From: Mesorhizobium temperatum
Lineage (GTDB): Bacteria; Pseudomonadota; Alphaproteobacteria; Rhizobiales; Rhizobiaceae
Direction of reading: 5' to 3'
DNA: 64,000 nt
Assembly: GCF_002284575.1 (NCBI RefSeq)
Contig: NZ_NPKJ01000053.1
Coordinates: 186,001-250,000, forward strand
This document shows, piece by piece, positions 1-9,384 of the stretch. A program made the translations under genes and the position numbers. The notes below the pieces were generated by a model, which saw only the letters and a list, made by a program, of their open reading frames with translations, did not search any database and was not told the origin of the DNA. The first letter of the stretch is position 1. The number at the start of each line of letters is the position of its first letter.

Positions 1-635
1 AGCACCAAGCCGCTCGCCGCCAGCGCCCGGCGCACGCCACGCTCGCGGTGAATGGCGAAGGTCTCGCGGTCGTCGCCGTTGATCAGCGCCAGCCGCCGGT
101 GACCGAGCTGGACGAGCAGCCGTGCCGCTTCGTGGAAGGCGCCCTCATTGTCGATGTCTGTGAAGGGGTAGTCGAAATCCAGGCCTTCGCTGCGGCCATG
201 GACGATGAAGGGGATGCCGAGCGTGCTGACCAGCGCCACCCGCCGATCGGCCGGCCTCGGCGACGAGATATAGACGGCGTCGACCTGCCGGTTGGCGACG
301 ATGCGCCGATAGGTGGTCTCCTGGTCGTCGGCATCGGCCGGGGACAGCACCAGGTCGAGTTCGTGCGAACGGGCGTAGTCGCCGAGACCGGAAAGGAATT
401 CGACGAAATGCGGGTCGATGTCGACGGCCGCCCCGGTCGGCAAGACATAGCCGATCATCCCGGTCTTGCCGGTGGCCAGCCGGCGCGCGCTCGGGTTGGG
501 ACGGTAGCCGTGGCGCTTGGCGGCGTCGATCACCCGCCGGCGCGTTTCCTCGTTGACTTCCGGGTAGCCGTTCAGCGCGCGGCTTACCGTTGTCTGCGAA
601 AGTGCCAGCATGTGGGAGAGCTGTTTGAGGTTCAC
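1..635 (-). CDS. aglR: LacI-family repressor AglR (C-terminus cut by window edge)
   Basis: Transcriptional repressor expected to control the divergent alpha-glucoside operon. The start is a GTG at 635, preceded by GGAGG at 642-646 with 6 nt spacing. The first residues form a typical LacI helix-turn-helix and hinge (VNLKQLSHMLALSQTTVSRA, then NGYPEVNEETRRRV and the RPNPSARRLATGKT hinge), followed by a periplasmic-binding-protein-like effector domain. About 211 codons are inside the window; the usual length is about 340, so the C-terminal third is missing only because the window ends. A palindromic operator lies 19 nt upstream of the GTG, which suggests autoregulation. The name rests on adjacency to aglE and family resemblance. 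Confidence 0.9.
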   Translation of the reverse strand, partial: MNLKQLSHMLALSQTTVSRALNGYPEVNEETRRRVIDAAKRHGYRPNPSARRLATGKTGMIGYVLPTGAAVDIDPHFVEFLSGLGDYARSHELDLVLSPADADDQETTYRRIVANRQVDAVYISSPRPADRRVALVSTLGIPFIVHGRSEGLDFDYPFTDIDNEGAFHEAARLLVQLGHRRLALINGDDRETFAIHRERGVRRALAASGLV

Positions 636-653
636 TGGAGGCCTCCAAGCCTC

Positions 654-663
654 AAAGCGCTTT
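654..663. promoter_or_regulatory. Probable AglR operator in front of aglR
   Basis: Perfect 10-bp palindrome AAAGCGCTTT with the central CG typical of LacI-family operators, 19 nt upstream of the aglR GTG. The same core occurs in the palindrome upstream of aglE. Inferred role: autorepression. Confidence 0.65.
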
Positions 664-873
664 TAACCATGGATTGCCGGCCGCCACTGGCAGCGCTGCT
701 GCATGTAAAGACCATAAGCACCGTTTCTGACCAGTTTAAAGCAAAATTTACTGCTGCATCGCTCAAAAAGCATGCTGCAGCGCACTTTATATGCTCAAAA
801 ATCGCGGGAACTAAATCGATTAGCCTCCTCGCCCTCTTGACTCCTGATCAATTTCATGGCGTGATCGAAAAAA

Positions 874-887
874 CCAAAGCGCTTTGG
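874..887. promoter_or_regulatory. Probable AglR operator in front of aglE
   Basis: Perfect 14-bp palindrome CCAAAGCGCTTTGG, about 110 nt upstream of the aglE start. It contains the same AAAGCGCTTT core as the site next to aglR. The half-site and central CpG are those of LacI/GalR-family operators. Inferred to mediate alpha-glucoside induction of aglEFGAK. Confidence 0.7.
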
Positions 888-998
888 AAGGCTCTTCGAA
901 AGGTTGCGGTTCCTTTCCGACTGAGTCACAGTCCTGCAGCGTCGGCGGACGGAATGGAGGTTTCGTTCGAGTGTTCGTGACCACTGGGAGGAATACCG

Positions 999-2354
999 AT
1001 GAAGAAAATGCTTCTGCTGGGCGCCGCGTTTGTCACGCTCGTCCTGGGCGCGCCGGCGCAAGCCGAACTGAAGTTCAAGCCGGGCGAGGACCCCCGCTTC
1101 AACTGGGCGAACTACGAAGAACTCAATAAGGTCGACCTCAAGGGCGAGACGCTGTCGATCTTCGGACCATGGCGCGGCGAGGACGAAGCCCTCATCCGCA
1201 CCGTTCTCGACTATTTCTCGGAGGCCACCGGCGCCCAGATCAAATACTCCTCGTCGGAAAATTACGAACAGCAGATCGTCATCGACACGCAGGCCGGCAG
1301 CCCGCCCAACATCGCCGTGCTGCCGCAGCCGGGCCTGATCCAGGACCTGGCGTCCAAGGGCCTGCTGACGCCGCTCGGCGACGACACCGCCAACTGGATC
1401 AAGGACAATTACGGCGCCGGCCAGTCATGGGTCGATCTCGGCACCTTCAAGGACAAGGACGGCAAGCCGGGCTTCTTCGCCTTCCCCTACAAGGCCGACG
1501 TGAAATCGCTGGTCTGGTACTCGCCGGACAATTTCGAGGAAGCCGATTACGAGGTACCGAAGACGCAGGAAGAGCTCGCCGAGCTCGAAAAGAAGATCAT
1601 CGCCGACGGCGGCACGCCATGGTGCATCGGGCTCGGTTCGGGCGGCGCCACCGGCTGGCCGGCGACCGACTGGGTCGAGGACATCATGCTGCGCACCCAG
1701 ACGCCCGAGACCTACGACAAGTGGGTGAAGAACGAGATACCGTTCAGCGATCCGGCGGTGGTCAACGCCATCGACATTTTCGGCAAGATCGCGACCGACG
1801 ACAAGATGGTCGACGGCGGCGCCAAGGCTGTGGCGGCGACCGATTTCCGCGACAGCCCGAAGGGCCTCTTCTCGGTGCCGCCGAAATGCTATTTGCACCA
1901 TCAGGCGTCGTTCATCCCGACCTTCTTCCCCGAAGGCACCGAGATCGGCCAGGACGCCGACTTCTTCTACTTCCCACCTTACGCTTCCAAGCCCGACCTC
2001 GGCACCCCGGTGCTCGGCGCCGGCACGCTGGCCATGATCACCAAGGACTCCAAGGCCGCGCGCGCCTTCATCGAATTCCTGAAGATGCCGCTCGCCCATG
2101 AGATCTGGATGGCCCAGGGCGGTTTCGTGACGCCGCTCAAATCGGTCAACAAGGACGCCTATGCCAGCGACGCGCTGAAGAAGCAGGGCGAGATCCTTGC
2201 CGAAGCCTCGACCTTCCGCTTCGACGGCTCCGACCTGATGCCGGGCAAGATCGGCGCCGGCGCCTTCTGGACCGGCATGATCGATCTCGTCGGCGGCAAG
2301 TCCGCCCAGGATGTCGCCACCGACATCCAGAAGAGCTGGGACGCGATCAAGTAG
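999..2354 (+). CDS. aglE: Alpha-glucoside ABC transporter, periplasmic binding protein AglE
   Basis: Extracytoplasmic solute-binding protein (family 1) that captures sucrose, maltose, trehalose and related alpha-glucosides in the periplasm and hands them to AglFG. Residues 1-22 are a clear signal peptide (MKKMLLLGAAFVTLVLGAP, cleaved after AQA). The mature part has the two-lobed binding-protein pattern and a full family length of 451 aa. A GGAGGA ribosome site lies just before the ATG. It is first gene of aglEFGAK, read away from aglR, with an operator-like palindrome upstream. Identity is strong from sequence and operon context. Confidence 0.93.
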   Translation: MKKMLLLGAAFVTLVLGAPAQAELKFKPGEDPRFNWANYEELNKVDLKGETLSIFGPWRGEDEALIRTVLDYFSEATGAQIKYSSSENYEQQIVIDTQAGSPPNIAVLPQPGLIQDLASKGLLTPLGDDTANWIKDNYGAGQSWVDLGTFKDKDGKPGFFAFPYKADVKSLVWYSPDNFEEADYEVPKTQEELAELEKKIIADGGTPWCIGLGSGGATGWPATDWVEDIMLRTQTPETYDKWVKNEIPFSDPAVVNAIDIFGKIATDDKMVDGGAKAVAATDFRDSPKGLFSVPPKCYLHHQASFIPTFFPEGTEIGQDADFFYFPPYASKPDLGTPVLGAGTLAMITKDSKAARAFIEFLKMPLAHEIWMAQGGFVTPLKSVNKDAYASDALKKQGEILAEASTFRFDGSDLMPGKIGAGAFWTGMIDLVGGKSAQDVATDIQKSWDAIK

Positions 2355-2590
2355 GCGGCCCCGGCTGAACGTGCGGACTACCGATCCTGAATGGATCCGG
2401 GCCTCAAGGCCGGATCCGACCGGCGGCCCGCGTTGCGCAATTTTTACGAGCACATTCCGGCATGACGCGCGACCAGCAAGAGTAGAACCCTGCCTTGCAT
2501 CCGGTCGCGTTCCAAACAACTGAATCGGCCCATGATTCCCGTAGCCAAAGCCATTCTCGACTGGCGGATCATGCGCAGAGGGAGGGACCC

Positions 2591-3604
2591 GTGGCGGCTC
2601 AGATTTTCTCGGCCATAACAGTCATCATCGTCGGCGTCGGCGGCTGCGTCGCCTATTTCTGGGGCGCCAACAAGCTGGTGGACATCATGTTCCCGTCGCG
2701 CGGCGTTGCAGGTGCTGCGGCCATCGACAATCTGCGCCGGCAGGGGATGATCCGGCCGTGGCTGTTCGTCGGCCCGGCCATGATCATCCTCACCATCTAC
2801 CTGATCTACCCGGTCGTGGAGACGCTGAGGCTGTCATTCCTCGATCGCGGTGGCGCCAATTTCGTCGGCTTCGCCAACTATGAATGGGCGTTCGGCGACC
2901 GCGAGTTCCGCAACTCCATCCTCAACAACATCATCTGGTTGGCGGTCGTGCCTGCCGCCTGCACCTTCCTCGGGCTGATCATCGCCGTCCTCACCGACAA
3001 GATCTGGTGGGGCACCATCGCCAAGAGCCTCATCTTCCTGCCGCTGGCCATCTCGTTTGTCGGCGCCAGCGTCATCTGGAAATTCATCTACGAGTATCGC
3101 GGCGCGGGCCAGACGCAGATCGGCCTGCTCAACGCCATCATCCAGTATTTCGGCGGCCACCCGCAGGTCTGGATATCGCTGCCGTTCTGGAACAATTTCT
3201 TCCTGATGATCATCCTGATCTGGATCCAGACCGGCTTTGCCATGGTCATCCTGTCCTCTGCCTTGCGGGGTATCCCCGAAGAGACGCTGGAAGCGGCCGT
3301 GATCGACGGCGCCAATCCGTTCCAGATCTTCTGGAAGATCATGGTGCCGCAGATCTGGGGCACGATCGCCGTCGTCTGGACCACCATCACCATCCTGGTG
3401 CTGAAGGTTTTCGACATCGTGCTGACCATGACCAACGGCCAATGGAACAGCCAGGTGCTGGCCAACCTGATGTTCGACTGGATGTTCCGCGGCGGCGGCG
3501 ATTTCGGCCGCGGTGCCACCATCGCCATCATCATCATGATCGCGGTCATTCCGATCATGGTCTGGAACATCCGCCAGGCCAACAAAGAGACGGGAGGACA
3601 TTGA
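2591..3604 (+). CDS. aglF: Alpha-glucoside ABC transporter permease AglF
   Basis: Inner-membrane permease, MalF-like. I chose the GTG at 2591 because it is preceded by GGAGGG (2581-2586) and gives the family N-terminus VAAQIFSAITVIIVGVGG; an upstream TTG frame extension to 2495 has no family resemblance. That gives 337 aa with about eight hydrophobic segments. The EAA loop that docks on the ATPase reads EAAVIDGANPFQIFWKIMVP. The gene ends 1 nt before aglG, indicating tight coupling. The 236-bp gap after aglE is longer than the other spacings in the operon and may hold a processing or stability element. Confidence 0.92.
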   Translation: MAAQIFSAITVIIVGVGGCVAYFWGANKLVDIMFPSRGVAGAAAIDNLRRQGMIRPWLFVGPAMIILTIYLIYPVVETLRLSFLDRGGANFVGFANYEWAFGDREFRNSILNNIIWLAVVPAACTFLGLIIAVLTDKIWWGTIAKSLIFLPLAISFVGASVIWKFIYEYRGAGQTQIGLLNAIIQYFGGHPQVWISLPFWNNFFLMIILIWIQTGFAMVILSSALRGIPEETLEAAVIDGANPFQIFWKIMVPQIWGTIAVVWTTITILVLKVFDIVLTMTNGQWNSQVLANLMFDWMFRGGGDFGRGATIAIIIMIAVIPIMVWNIRQANKETGGH

Positions 3605-3605
3605 T

Positions 3606-4760
3606 ATGGCCGTGGCGACCGGAAAGTCCTTTGCCAGCCGTTTCGGCGTCCATATCGCTGTCTTCATCTTCGTCGCGATCTGGACCGTGCCGACGCTCGG
3701 CATTCTCGTCTCATCGCTGCGCGACAAGGATCAGATCATCGCCTCGGGCTGGTGGAACTCGTTCGCCAGTTCCACCCAGACGGAAGCGGGCCGGCTGCCA
3801 CCCGCCTCGGCGCAAGTCGAGAAGGACGGCAAGTTCGTCCTCGAGGGCAACATCTTCGGCGACGATCCGGCCCGCGACATCAGCGCCTTCGGCGTCAAGT
3901 CGTCGGCGCCGACGCAGTATCCCGCCGGCACGACAGCCGATCTCGGCGACGGCGAGACCTTGCAGCTCAACGCCGACGGCAGTTTCGTCATGACCTCAAC
4001 CAAGCCCTTCGAGGGCGAGCGCGGCCAGCGCGTCTACTACGCCTCGTCGGCGCCGCCGAAATTCACCACCGACAATTACAATACGGTGCTGTTTTCGGAA
4101 GGCATCGGCCGCTCCTTCATGAATTCGCTGACCGTCACCATTCCGGCGACGGTCATCCCGATCCTGATCGCGGCATTCGCGGCCTATGCGCTGGCCTGGA
4201 TGCGCTTTCCCGGCCGGGCGTTGCTCATCGCGGTCATCATCGGCCTCTTGGTCGTGCCGCTGCAGATGTCGCTGATCCCGCTGCTGAAGCTCTACAACGG
4301 CGTCGGCAGCTTCTTCGGCGTGCCCTCGAAAACCTATCTCGGCATCTGGCTGGCGCATACCGGCTTCGGCCTGCCCTTCGCCATCTATCTCCTGAGAAGC
4401 TACATTGCCGGCCTGCCGCGCGAAATCATGGAATCGGCGCGCATCGACGGCGCCAGTGATTTCGAGATCTTCGTCAAGATCGTGCTGCCGCTGTCGTTCC
4501 CGGTGCTGGCCTCCTTCGCCATCTTCCAGTTTCTGTGGGTGTGGAACGATCTGCTGGTCGCGATGGTTTTCCTCGGCACCGAGGGCGACCAGATCGTGCT
4601 GACGGCCAAGCTCAACGCGTTGCTCGGCTCGCGCGGCGGCGACTGGGAGATCCTGACGACATCGGCTTTCATCACCATTGTCGTGCCGCTGATCGTGTTC
4701 TTCTCGCTGCAGCGCTATTTCGTCCGCGGGCTGCTCGCCGGCTCGGTGAAGGGAGGTTGA
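3606..4760 (+). CDS. aglG: Alpha-glucoside ABC transporter permease AglG
   Basis: Second inner-membrane permease, MalG-like, 384 aa. After a first membrane segment (about residues 12-38) there is a long periplasmic insertion (about 45-160) rich in polar residues, a known feature of AglG-type permeases compared with the shorter MalG. The remaining membrane segments and the EAA loop (ESARIDGASDFEIFVKIVLP) follow. It starts 1 nt after aglF and ends 4 nt before aglA. Confidence 0.92.
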   Translation: MAVATGKSFASRFGVHIAVFIFVAIWTVPTLGILVSSLRDKDQIIASGWWNSFASSTQTEAGRLPPASAQVEKDGKFVLEGNIFGDDPARDISAFGVKSSAPTQYPAGTTADLGDGETLQLNADGSFVMTSTKPFEGERGQRVYYASSAPPKFTTDNYNTVLFSEGIGRSFMNSLTVTIPATVIPILIAAFAAYALAWMRFPGRALLIAVIIGLLVVPLQMSLIPLLKLYNGVGSFFGVPSKTYLGIWLAHTGFGLPFAIYLLRSYIAGLPREIMESARIDGASDFEIFVKIVLPLSFPVLASFAIFQFLWVWNDLLVAMVFLGTEGDQIVLTAKLNALLGSRGGDWEILTTSAFITIVVPLIVFFSLQRYFVRGLLAGSVKGG

Positions 4761-4764
4761 GATC

Positions 4765-6429
<1,665 letters not shown>

Positions 6430-6453
6430 ATTTGCAATTCACTGGAGGGTATC

Positions 6454-7566
6454 ATGGCCGATGTCACGCTAAGGCAAGTGAAGAAATCATACGGCAATCT
6501 CAACATTCTCCACGGAATCGACCTCGACATAAAATCGGGCGAGTTCATCGTCTTCGTCGGCCCTTCCGGCTGTGGCAAGTCGACCTTGCTGCGGTCCATC
6601 GCCGGGCTGGAGGAAATCACCTCCGGCGAGCTTAAGATCGACGGCGAGGTGGTCAACGACGTGCCACCGTCGAAGCGCGGCATCGCCATGGTGTTCCAGT
6701 CCTATGCGCTCTATCCGCACATGACCGTCTACGACAACATGGCGTTCTCGATGAAGATCGGCAAGGAGAGCAAGGCCGAGATCGACAAGCGGGTGCGCCA
6801 AGCGGCGGAAATCCTGCAGCTGACCAAATATCTCGACCGCCTGCCGAAGGCGATGTCGGGCGGCCAGCGTCAGCGCGTCGCCATCGGCCGCGCCATCGTG
6901 CGCAACCCTAAGGTCTTCCTGTTCGACGAGCCGCTGTCGAACCTCGACGCGGCACTGCGCGTCGCCACCCGCATCGAGATCGCCAAGCTCAAGGAGTCGA
7001 TGCCCGCTACAACGATGATCTACGTCACCCACGACCAGGTCGAGGCGATGACGCTGGCCGACCGCATCGTCGTGCTCAAGGAGGGCCATATCGAACAGGT
7101 CGGCACGCCGATGGAGCTCTACAAGAGACCCGGCAATCTGTTCGTCGCCCAGTTCATCGGCTCGCCGGCCATGAACATCCTGCCGGCGACGATCGACAAA
7201 TCAGGCGACCCGACCATCGTCAGTCATGTCGGCGGGCGCAAGGCGACGGTGCCGATCGCCACGCCAGCGTCAGTGAAGGGCGCTTCGGTGAGCTTCGGCG
7301 TGCGGCCGGAGGATCTGATGATCGCCACCGGCGCGGATTATCTTTTCGAGGGGACAGTGGACTATGTCGAGCAGCTCGGCGAGGTCCAGCTCGTCTATGT
7401 CGACATCGGCCGCGCCGACCTGCCGCTGGTGACCAAGCTGCCCGGCAATGTCGAGGTCAAGCGGGGTGCTGCGCTGCGGTTGAATGCCGATGCCGGCGAC
7501 CTGCATATTTTCGATGCCGACGGACATTCCTTCACACTCCACAAGGTTGAAGCAAAGGCAGCCTGA
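6454..7566 (+). CDS. aglK: Alpha-glucoside ABC transporter ATP-binding protein AglK
   Basis: MalK/UgpC-type ATPase (370 aa) that powers AglFG. Walker A GPSGCGKST is at residues 36-44, the ABC signature MSGGQRQR near 134-141, and Walker B VFLFDEP near 154-160, with the switch His in the YVTHDQ stretch. The C-terminal third (about 235-370) is the TOBE-like regulatory domain. GGAGG precedes the ATG. Last gene of the operon. Confidence 0.94.
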   Translation: MADVTLRQVKKSYGNLNILHGIDLDIKSGEFIVFVGPSGCGKSTLLRSIAGLEEITSGELKIDGEVVNDVPPSKRGIAMVFQSYALYPHMTVYDNMAFSMKIGKESKAEIDKRVRQAAEILQLTKYLDRLPKAMSGGQRQRVAIGRAIVRNPKVFLFDEPLSNLDAALRVATRIEIAKLKESMPATTMIYVTHDQVEAMTLADRIVVLKEGHIEQVGTPMELYKRPGNLFVAQFIGSPAMNILPATIDKSGDPTIVSHVGGRKATVPIATPASVKGASVSFGVRPEDLMIATGADYLFEGTVDYVEQLGEVQLVYVDIGRADLPLVTKLPGNVEVKRGAALRLNADAGDLHIFDADGHSFTLHKVEAKAA

Positions 7567-7614
7567 GGGCGGCAGCCTGATTGCTGGAGACAGGCAGTTT
7601 GGCGAAGGCAAAAA

Positions 7615-7647
7615 ACAAGAGCGGCGGGCAAAGCCCGCCGCTCTTGT
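7615..7647 (-). terminator. Rho-independent terminator for the DUF680-like genes
   Basis: A 15-bp perfect stem (7615-7629 with 7633-7647, 3-nt loop), GC-rich at its core. The T-run (TTTTTT) follows the stem on the minus strand, immediately downstream of the 7661-7897 gene. The plus strand has no T-run, so it is mainly a minus-strand terminator, although the stem could also slow transcripts leaving aglK. Confidence 0.85.
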
Positions 7648-7660
7648 GCATTCGTCGCTG

Positions 7661-7897
7661 TTAGCGGCCGAACAAGTTCCGGTCGCTGCCCTGCGGGGCG
7701 GACTTCTGTACGTCGCCCGAGGAATTGAGCAGCTTGTAGACCGGCGAGCCGGTATTGCGTACCGAAGACGTCTGCGTGTTGTCGACGTTGACGGTCGCCT
7801 GCTTGTTGATGTCGGTTCCGCCAACGGTGTCGTTGCCGGCATAGGCGCTGCCGGCAGCAATCAAAAGTGCGGCAGCGGTAAGAACGATCTTCTTCAT
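7661..7897 (-). CDS. Small exported DUF680-like protein, copy 1
   Basis: 78-aa protein of unknown function. Residues 1-20 form a signal peptide (MKKIVLTAAALLIAAGSAYA). The mature part of about 58 residues is polar, Asn/Thr/Ser-rich, has no cysteine, and ends in SDRNLFGR. AGGAG precedes the ATG at 7897. A longer frame reading back to 8194 lacks the signal peptide and was rejected. This is the most diverged of three tandem paralogues sharing the C-terminal DRNLFG motif. Size, signal peptide and genus point to DUF680, a family described from Mesorhizobium; the family call is from memory. Confidence 0.8.
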   Translation of the reverse strand: MKKIVLTAAALLIAAGSAYAGNDTVGGTDINKQATVNVDNTQTSSVRNTGSPVYKLLNSSGDVQKSAPQGSDRNLFGR

Positions 7898-7985
7898 TTC
7901 AGTACTCCTGGATTTTCGCATTCCACCAGCGCGGCCGGCCTGGTCTTGATAAAAGACAATGCCGCGGCCGCTGCTGGGATCGACA

Positions 7986-8210
7986 TTAGTTGTTGCCGAA
8001 AAGATTACGGTCGCTGCCGTTGACGGGCTTCTCGTCAGCCGGAACCGGATTCTGCGCCGAAGCCGAATTCTGAATCGAAGCCGTGTACGAGCTGTTGTCG
8101 ACCGCAGCGGCCGGCTGGTTGGCGCCGTTCGATCCAAAATTGTCGCTGCCGGCAAAAGCGCTGCCGGAGATGGCCAGAATGGCGGCGGTGGCAAGAATGA
8201 TCTTCTTCAT
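7986..8210 (-). CDS. Small exported DUF680-like protein, copy 2
   Basis: 74-aa protein of unknown function with a signal peptide (MKKIILATAAILAISGSAFA). The mature part reads GSDNFGSNGANQPAAAVDNS at its start and ends GSDRNLFGNN. It is close to copy 3 (shared GSNGANQPAAAVD and SYTASIQ blocks). The ATG at 8210 has an AGGAGTACTAGAA leader, almost the same as in copies 1 and 3, so the duplication included the ribosome site. No catalytic motif is visible; a secreted structural or interaction peptide is possible but unproven. Confidence 0.8.
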   Translation of the reverse strand: MKKIILATAAILAISGSAFAGSDNFGSNGANQPAAAVDNSSYTASIQNSASAQNPVPADEKPVNGSDRNLFGNN

Positions 8211-8276
8211 TTCTAGTACTCCTGAATTTTTCAGATCCCGAGCGGCGGACCTGGCCGCCGCTCTGTCTTCTCGTTT

Positions 8277-8325
8277 GACCATGATCTTTCCCGAAAACCG
8301 GTTTCCACTTTTCGGGATCATGGTC
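8277..8325. repeat. Short palindromic repeat between DUF680-like copies 2 and 3
   Basis: Inverted repeat with outer arms GACCATGATC and GATCATGGTC and inner CCCGAAAA / TTTTCGGG around an AACCGGTTT-like centre. This pattern (cgaaaaccggttcccacttttcgg) recurs in intergenic DNA of mesorhizobia. A degenerate relative lies at about 41515-41605 in this window. Confidence 0.7.
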
Positions 8326-8337
8326 TGGGATCAGCTG

Positions 8338-8544
8338 TTAATTGTTGCCGAAAAGATTGCGGTCGGCGCCCTGGTCGACGGGCTTTTCAGCGTGAGCCGG
8401 CTTCTGAATGGAAGCCGTGTACGAGCTGTCGACCGCTGCGGCCGGCTGGTTGGCGCCGTTGGACCCATAATGGTCGCTGCCAGCGGCAAAGGCGCTGCCG
8501 GTGATGGTCAGAACGGCGACGGCAGTAAGAGCAATCTTTTTCAT
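8338..8544 (-). CDS. Small exported DUF680-like protein, copy 3
   Basis: 68-aa protein of unknown function. The signal peptide MKKIALTAVAVLTITGSAFA precedes a short mature chain starting AGSDHYGSNGANQPAAAVDS and ending GADRNLFGNN. It is very similar to copy 2 but lacks about six residues in the middle. First of the three in transcription order; GGAGT precedes the ATG. The trio may be one transcript ending at the 7615-7647 terminator or three separate units, since gaps are 88-127 bp. Confidence 0.8.
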   Translation of the reverse strand: MKKIALTAVAVLTITGSAFAAGSDHYGSNGANQPAAAVDSSYTASIQKPAHAEKPVDQGADRNLFGNN

Positions 8545-9075
8545 TTTTAGTACTCCAGTATCTTAGTTTTCCGTCCGTCTAGCGGCGTGTCTTGGGAGGA
8601 ATTCGCGTCGTTCGGACAGCCCCGATGTGGGAAGGCCATCCGGCAGATTCCAATCACGAAGTTGTTCCGTGTGGACCAAGAATCTACATCTTGAAATTGT
8701 ACCAGAGGCTTCTACCGGCATCGTTTTACGTTTTGTTTTCAGATGCTTATGCCAAAGGCGCCATTCGACTATTTGACGGATTGCCGGACCTGCGTTCACA
8801 GCGTCATGCACGCATTGTCAACAGAAACGAACCGTTCGGTTCGATTTTAGAAGCGGCTTAAAAAGCCGGTGCTGAGTTGTTGTCGAATCGTTAACCATTT
8901 CGGCGCCCTGCAATGGTCAAATCCGGCATGCTTTCAGAACCGGCAGCGCTCGCAGCCGGGTGCAATTTCATCCCCCTTCAAATCCCGGCCCACAGGTTTC
9001 GCTGGCCGTGTCGCGCCGCATGGATACGATGTCGCTTTCATGCCGACAGTCAGCCGGCCGTCATGATTAGATCAC
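8545..9075. other. Non-coding stretch upstream of the riboswitch
   Basis: About 530 bp, less GC-rich than its neighbours, with no reading frame that looks like a protein (frames here lack ribosome sites and family-like composition). It must hold the promoter of the DUF680-like genes on the minus strand and that of the riboswitch transcript on the plus strand. I see no clear repeat or RNA gene. Confidence 0.5.
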
Positions 9076-9262
9076 GCCATCTCAGGTGCCGCTTGGTGAC
9101 GACGAAGCGGAGAATTGGGAAGCCGGTCAGAACCCGGCGCTGCCCCCGCAACGGTGGTGGAGTTCAAGTCGCAACGGGAGACCACTGGGCCACAAGCCTG
9201 GGAAGGTGTCGCGATGAGTCCGCAAGGACACTCCAGAGCCCGGAAACCAGCCCGAGATTTCT
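9076..9262 (+). promoter_or_regulatory. Cobalamin (AdoCbl-class) riboswitch
   Basis: All conserved blocks of the B12 aptamer appear in the right order: GGTG near 9085; GGGAAGCCGGT at 9117-9126 followed by CCCGGCGC; the invariant TGCCCCCGCAAC at 9141-9152; GACCACTGGGCC at about 9180-9191; TGGGAAGG at 9199-9206; GATGAGTCCGCAAGGA at 9213-9228; and the B12-box-like GAGCCCGGAAACCAGCC at about 9236-9252. This class usually lowers expression when cobalamin is abundant. It ends about 120 nt before the Rieske gene at 9385, on the same strand. In the leader, CCTGTC (9315-9320) can pair with GACAGG (9377-9382) over the ribosome site, a possible expression platform. Confidence 0.92.
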
Positions 9263-9384
9263 AGACTCGACTGATCGCGGTGGGCGGTCAAGAGGTGGAT
9301 AGTGCATGCCCGGCCCTGTCGCCGGCCTGCAAGCGATCCTTCCTCCATCACCACCAGGTCAGTCCTTAGCTATGGGGACAGGAC

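Larger units (their letters stand above)
636..998. other. Divergent aglR-aglE intergenic region
   Basis: This 363-bp gap has no plausible gene. It holds the divergent promoters of aglR and aglE and two matching palindromes (654-663 and 874-887). The middle part (about 700-850) is more AT-rich than its surroundings, as expected for promoters. No exact -35/-10 could be fixed by eye. Confidence 0.7.

Noticed and set aside
8592..8861. Possible 89-aa protein upstream of the riboswitch
   Set aside because: Short, atypical composition, no convincing ribosome site or family resemblance; treated as non-coding.
9301..9330. GC-rich hairpin (CCGGC/GCCGG) after the riboswitch as an intrinsic terminator
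   Set aside because: No T-run follows on the plus strand, so a termination output is not supported.
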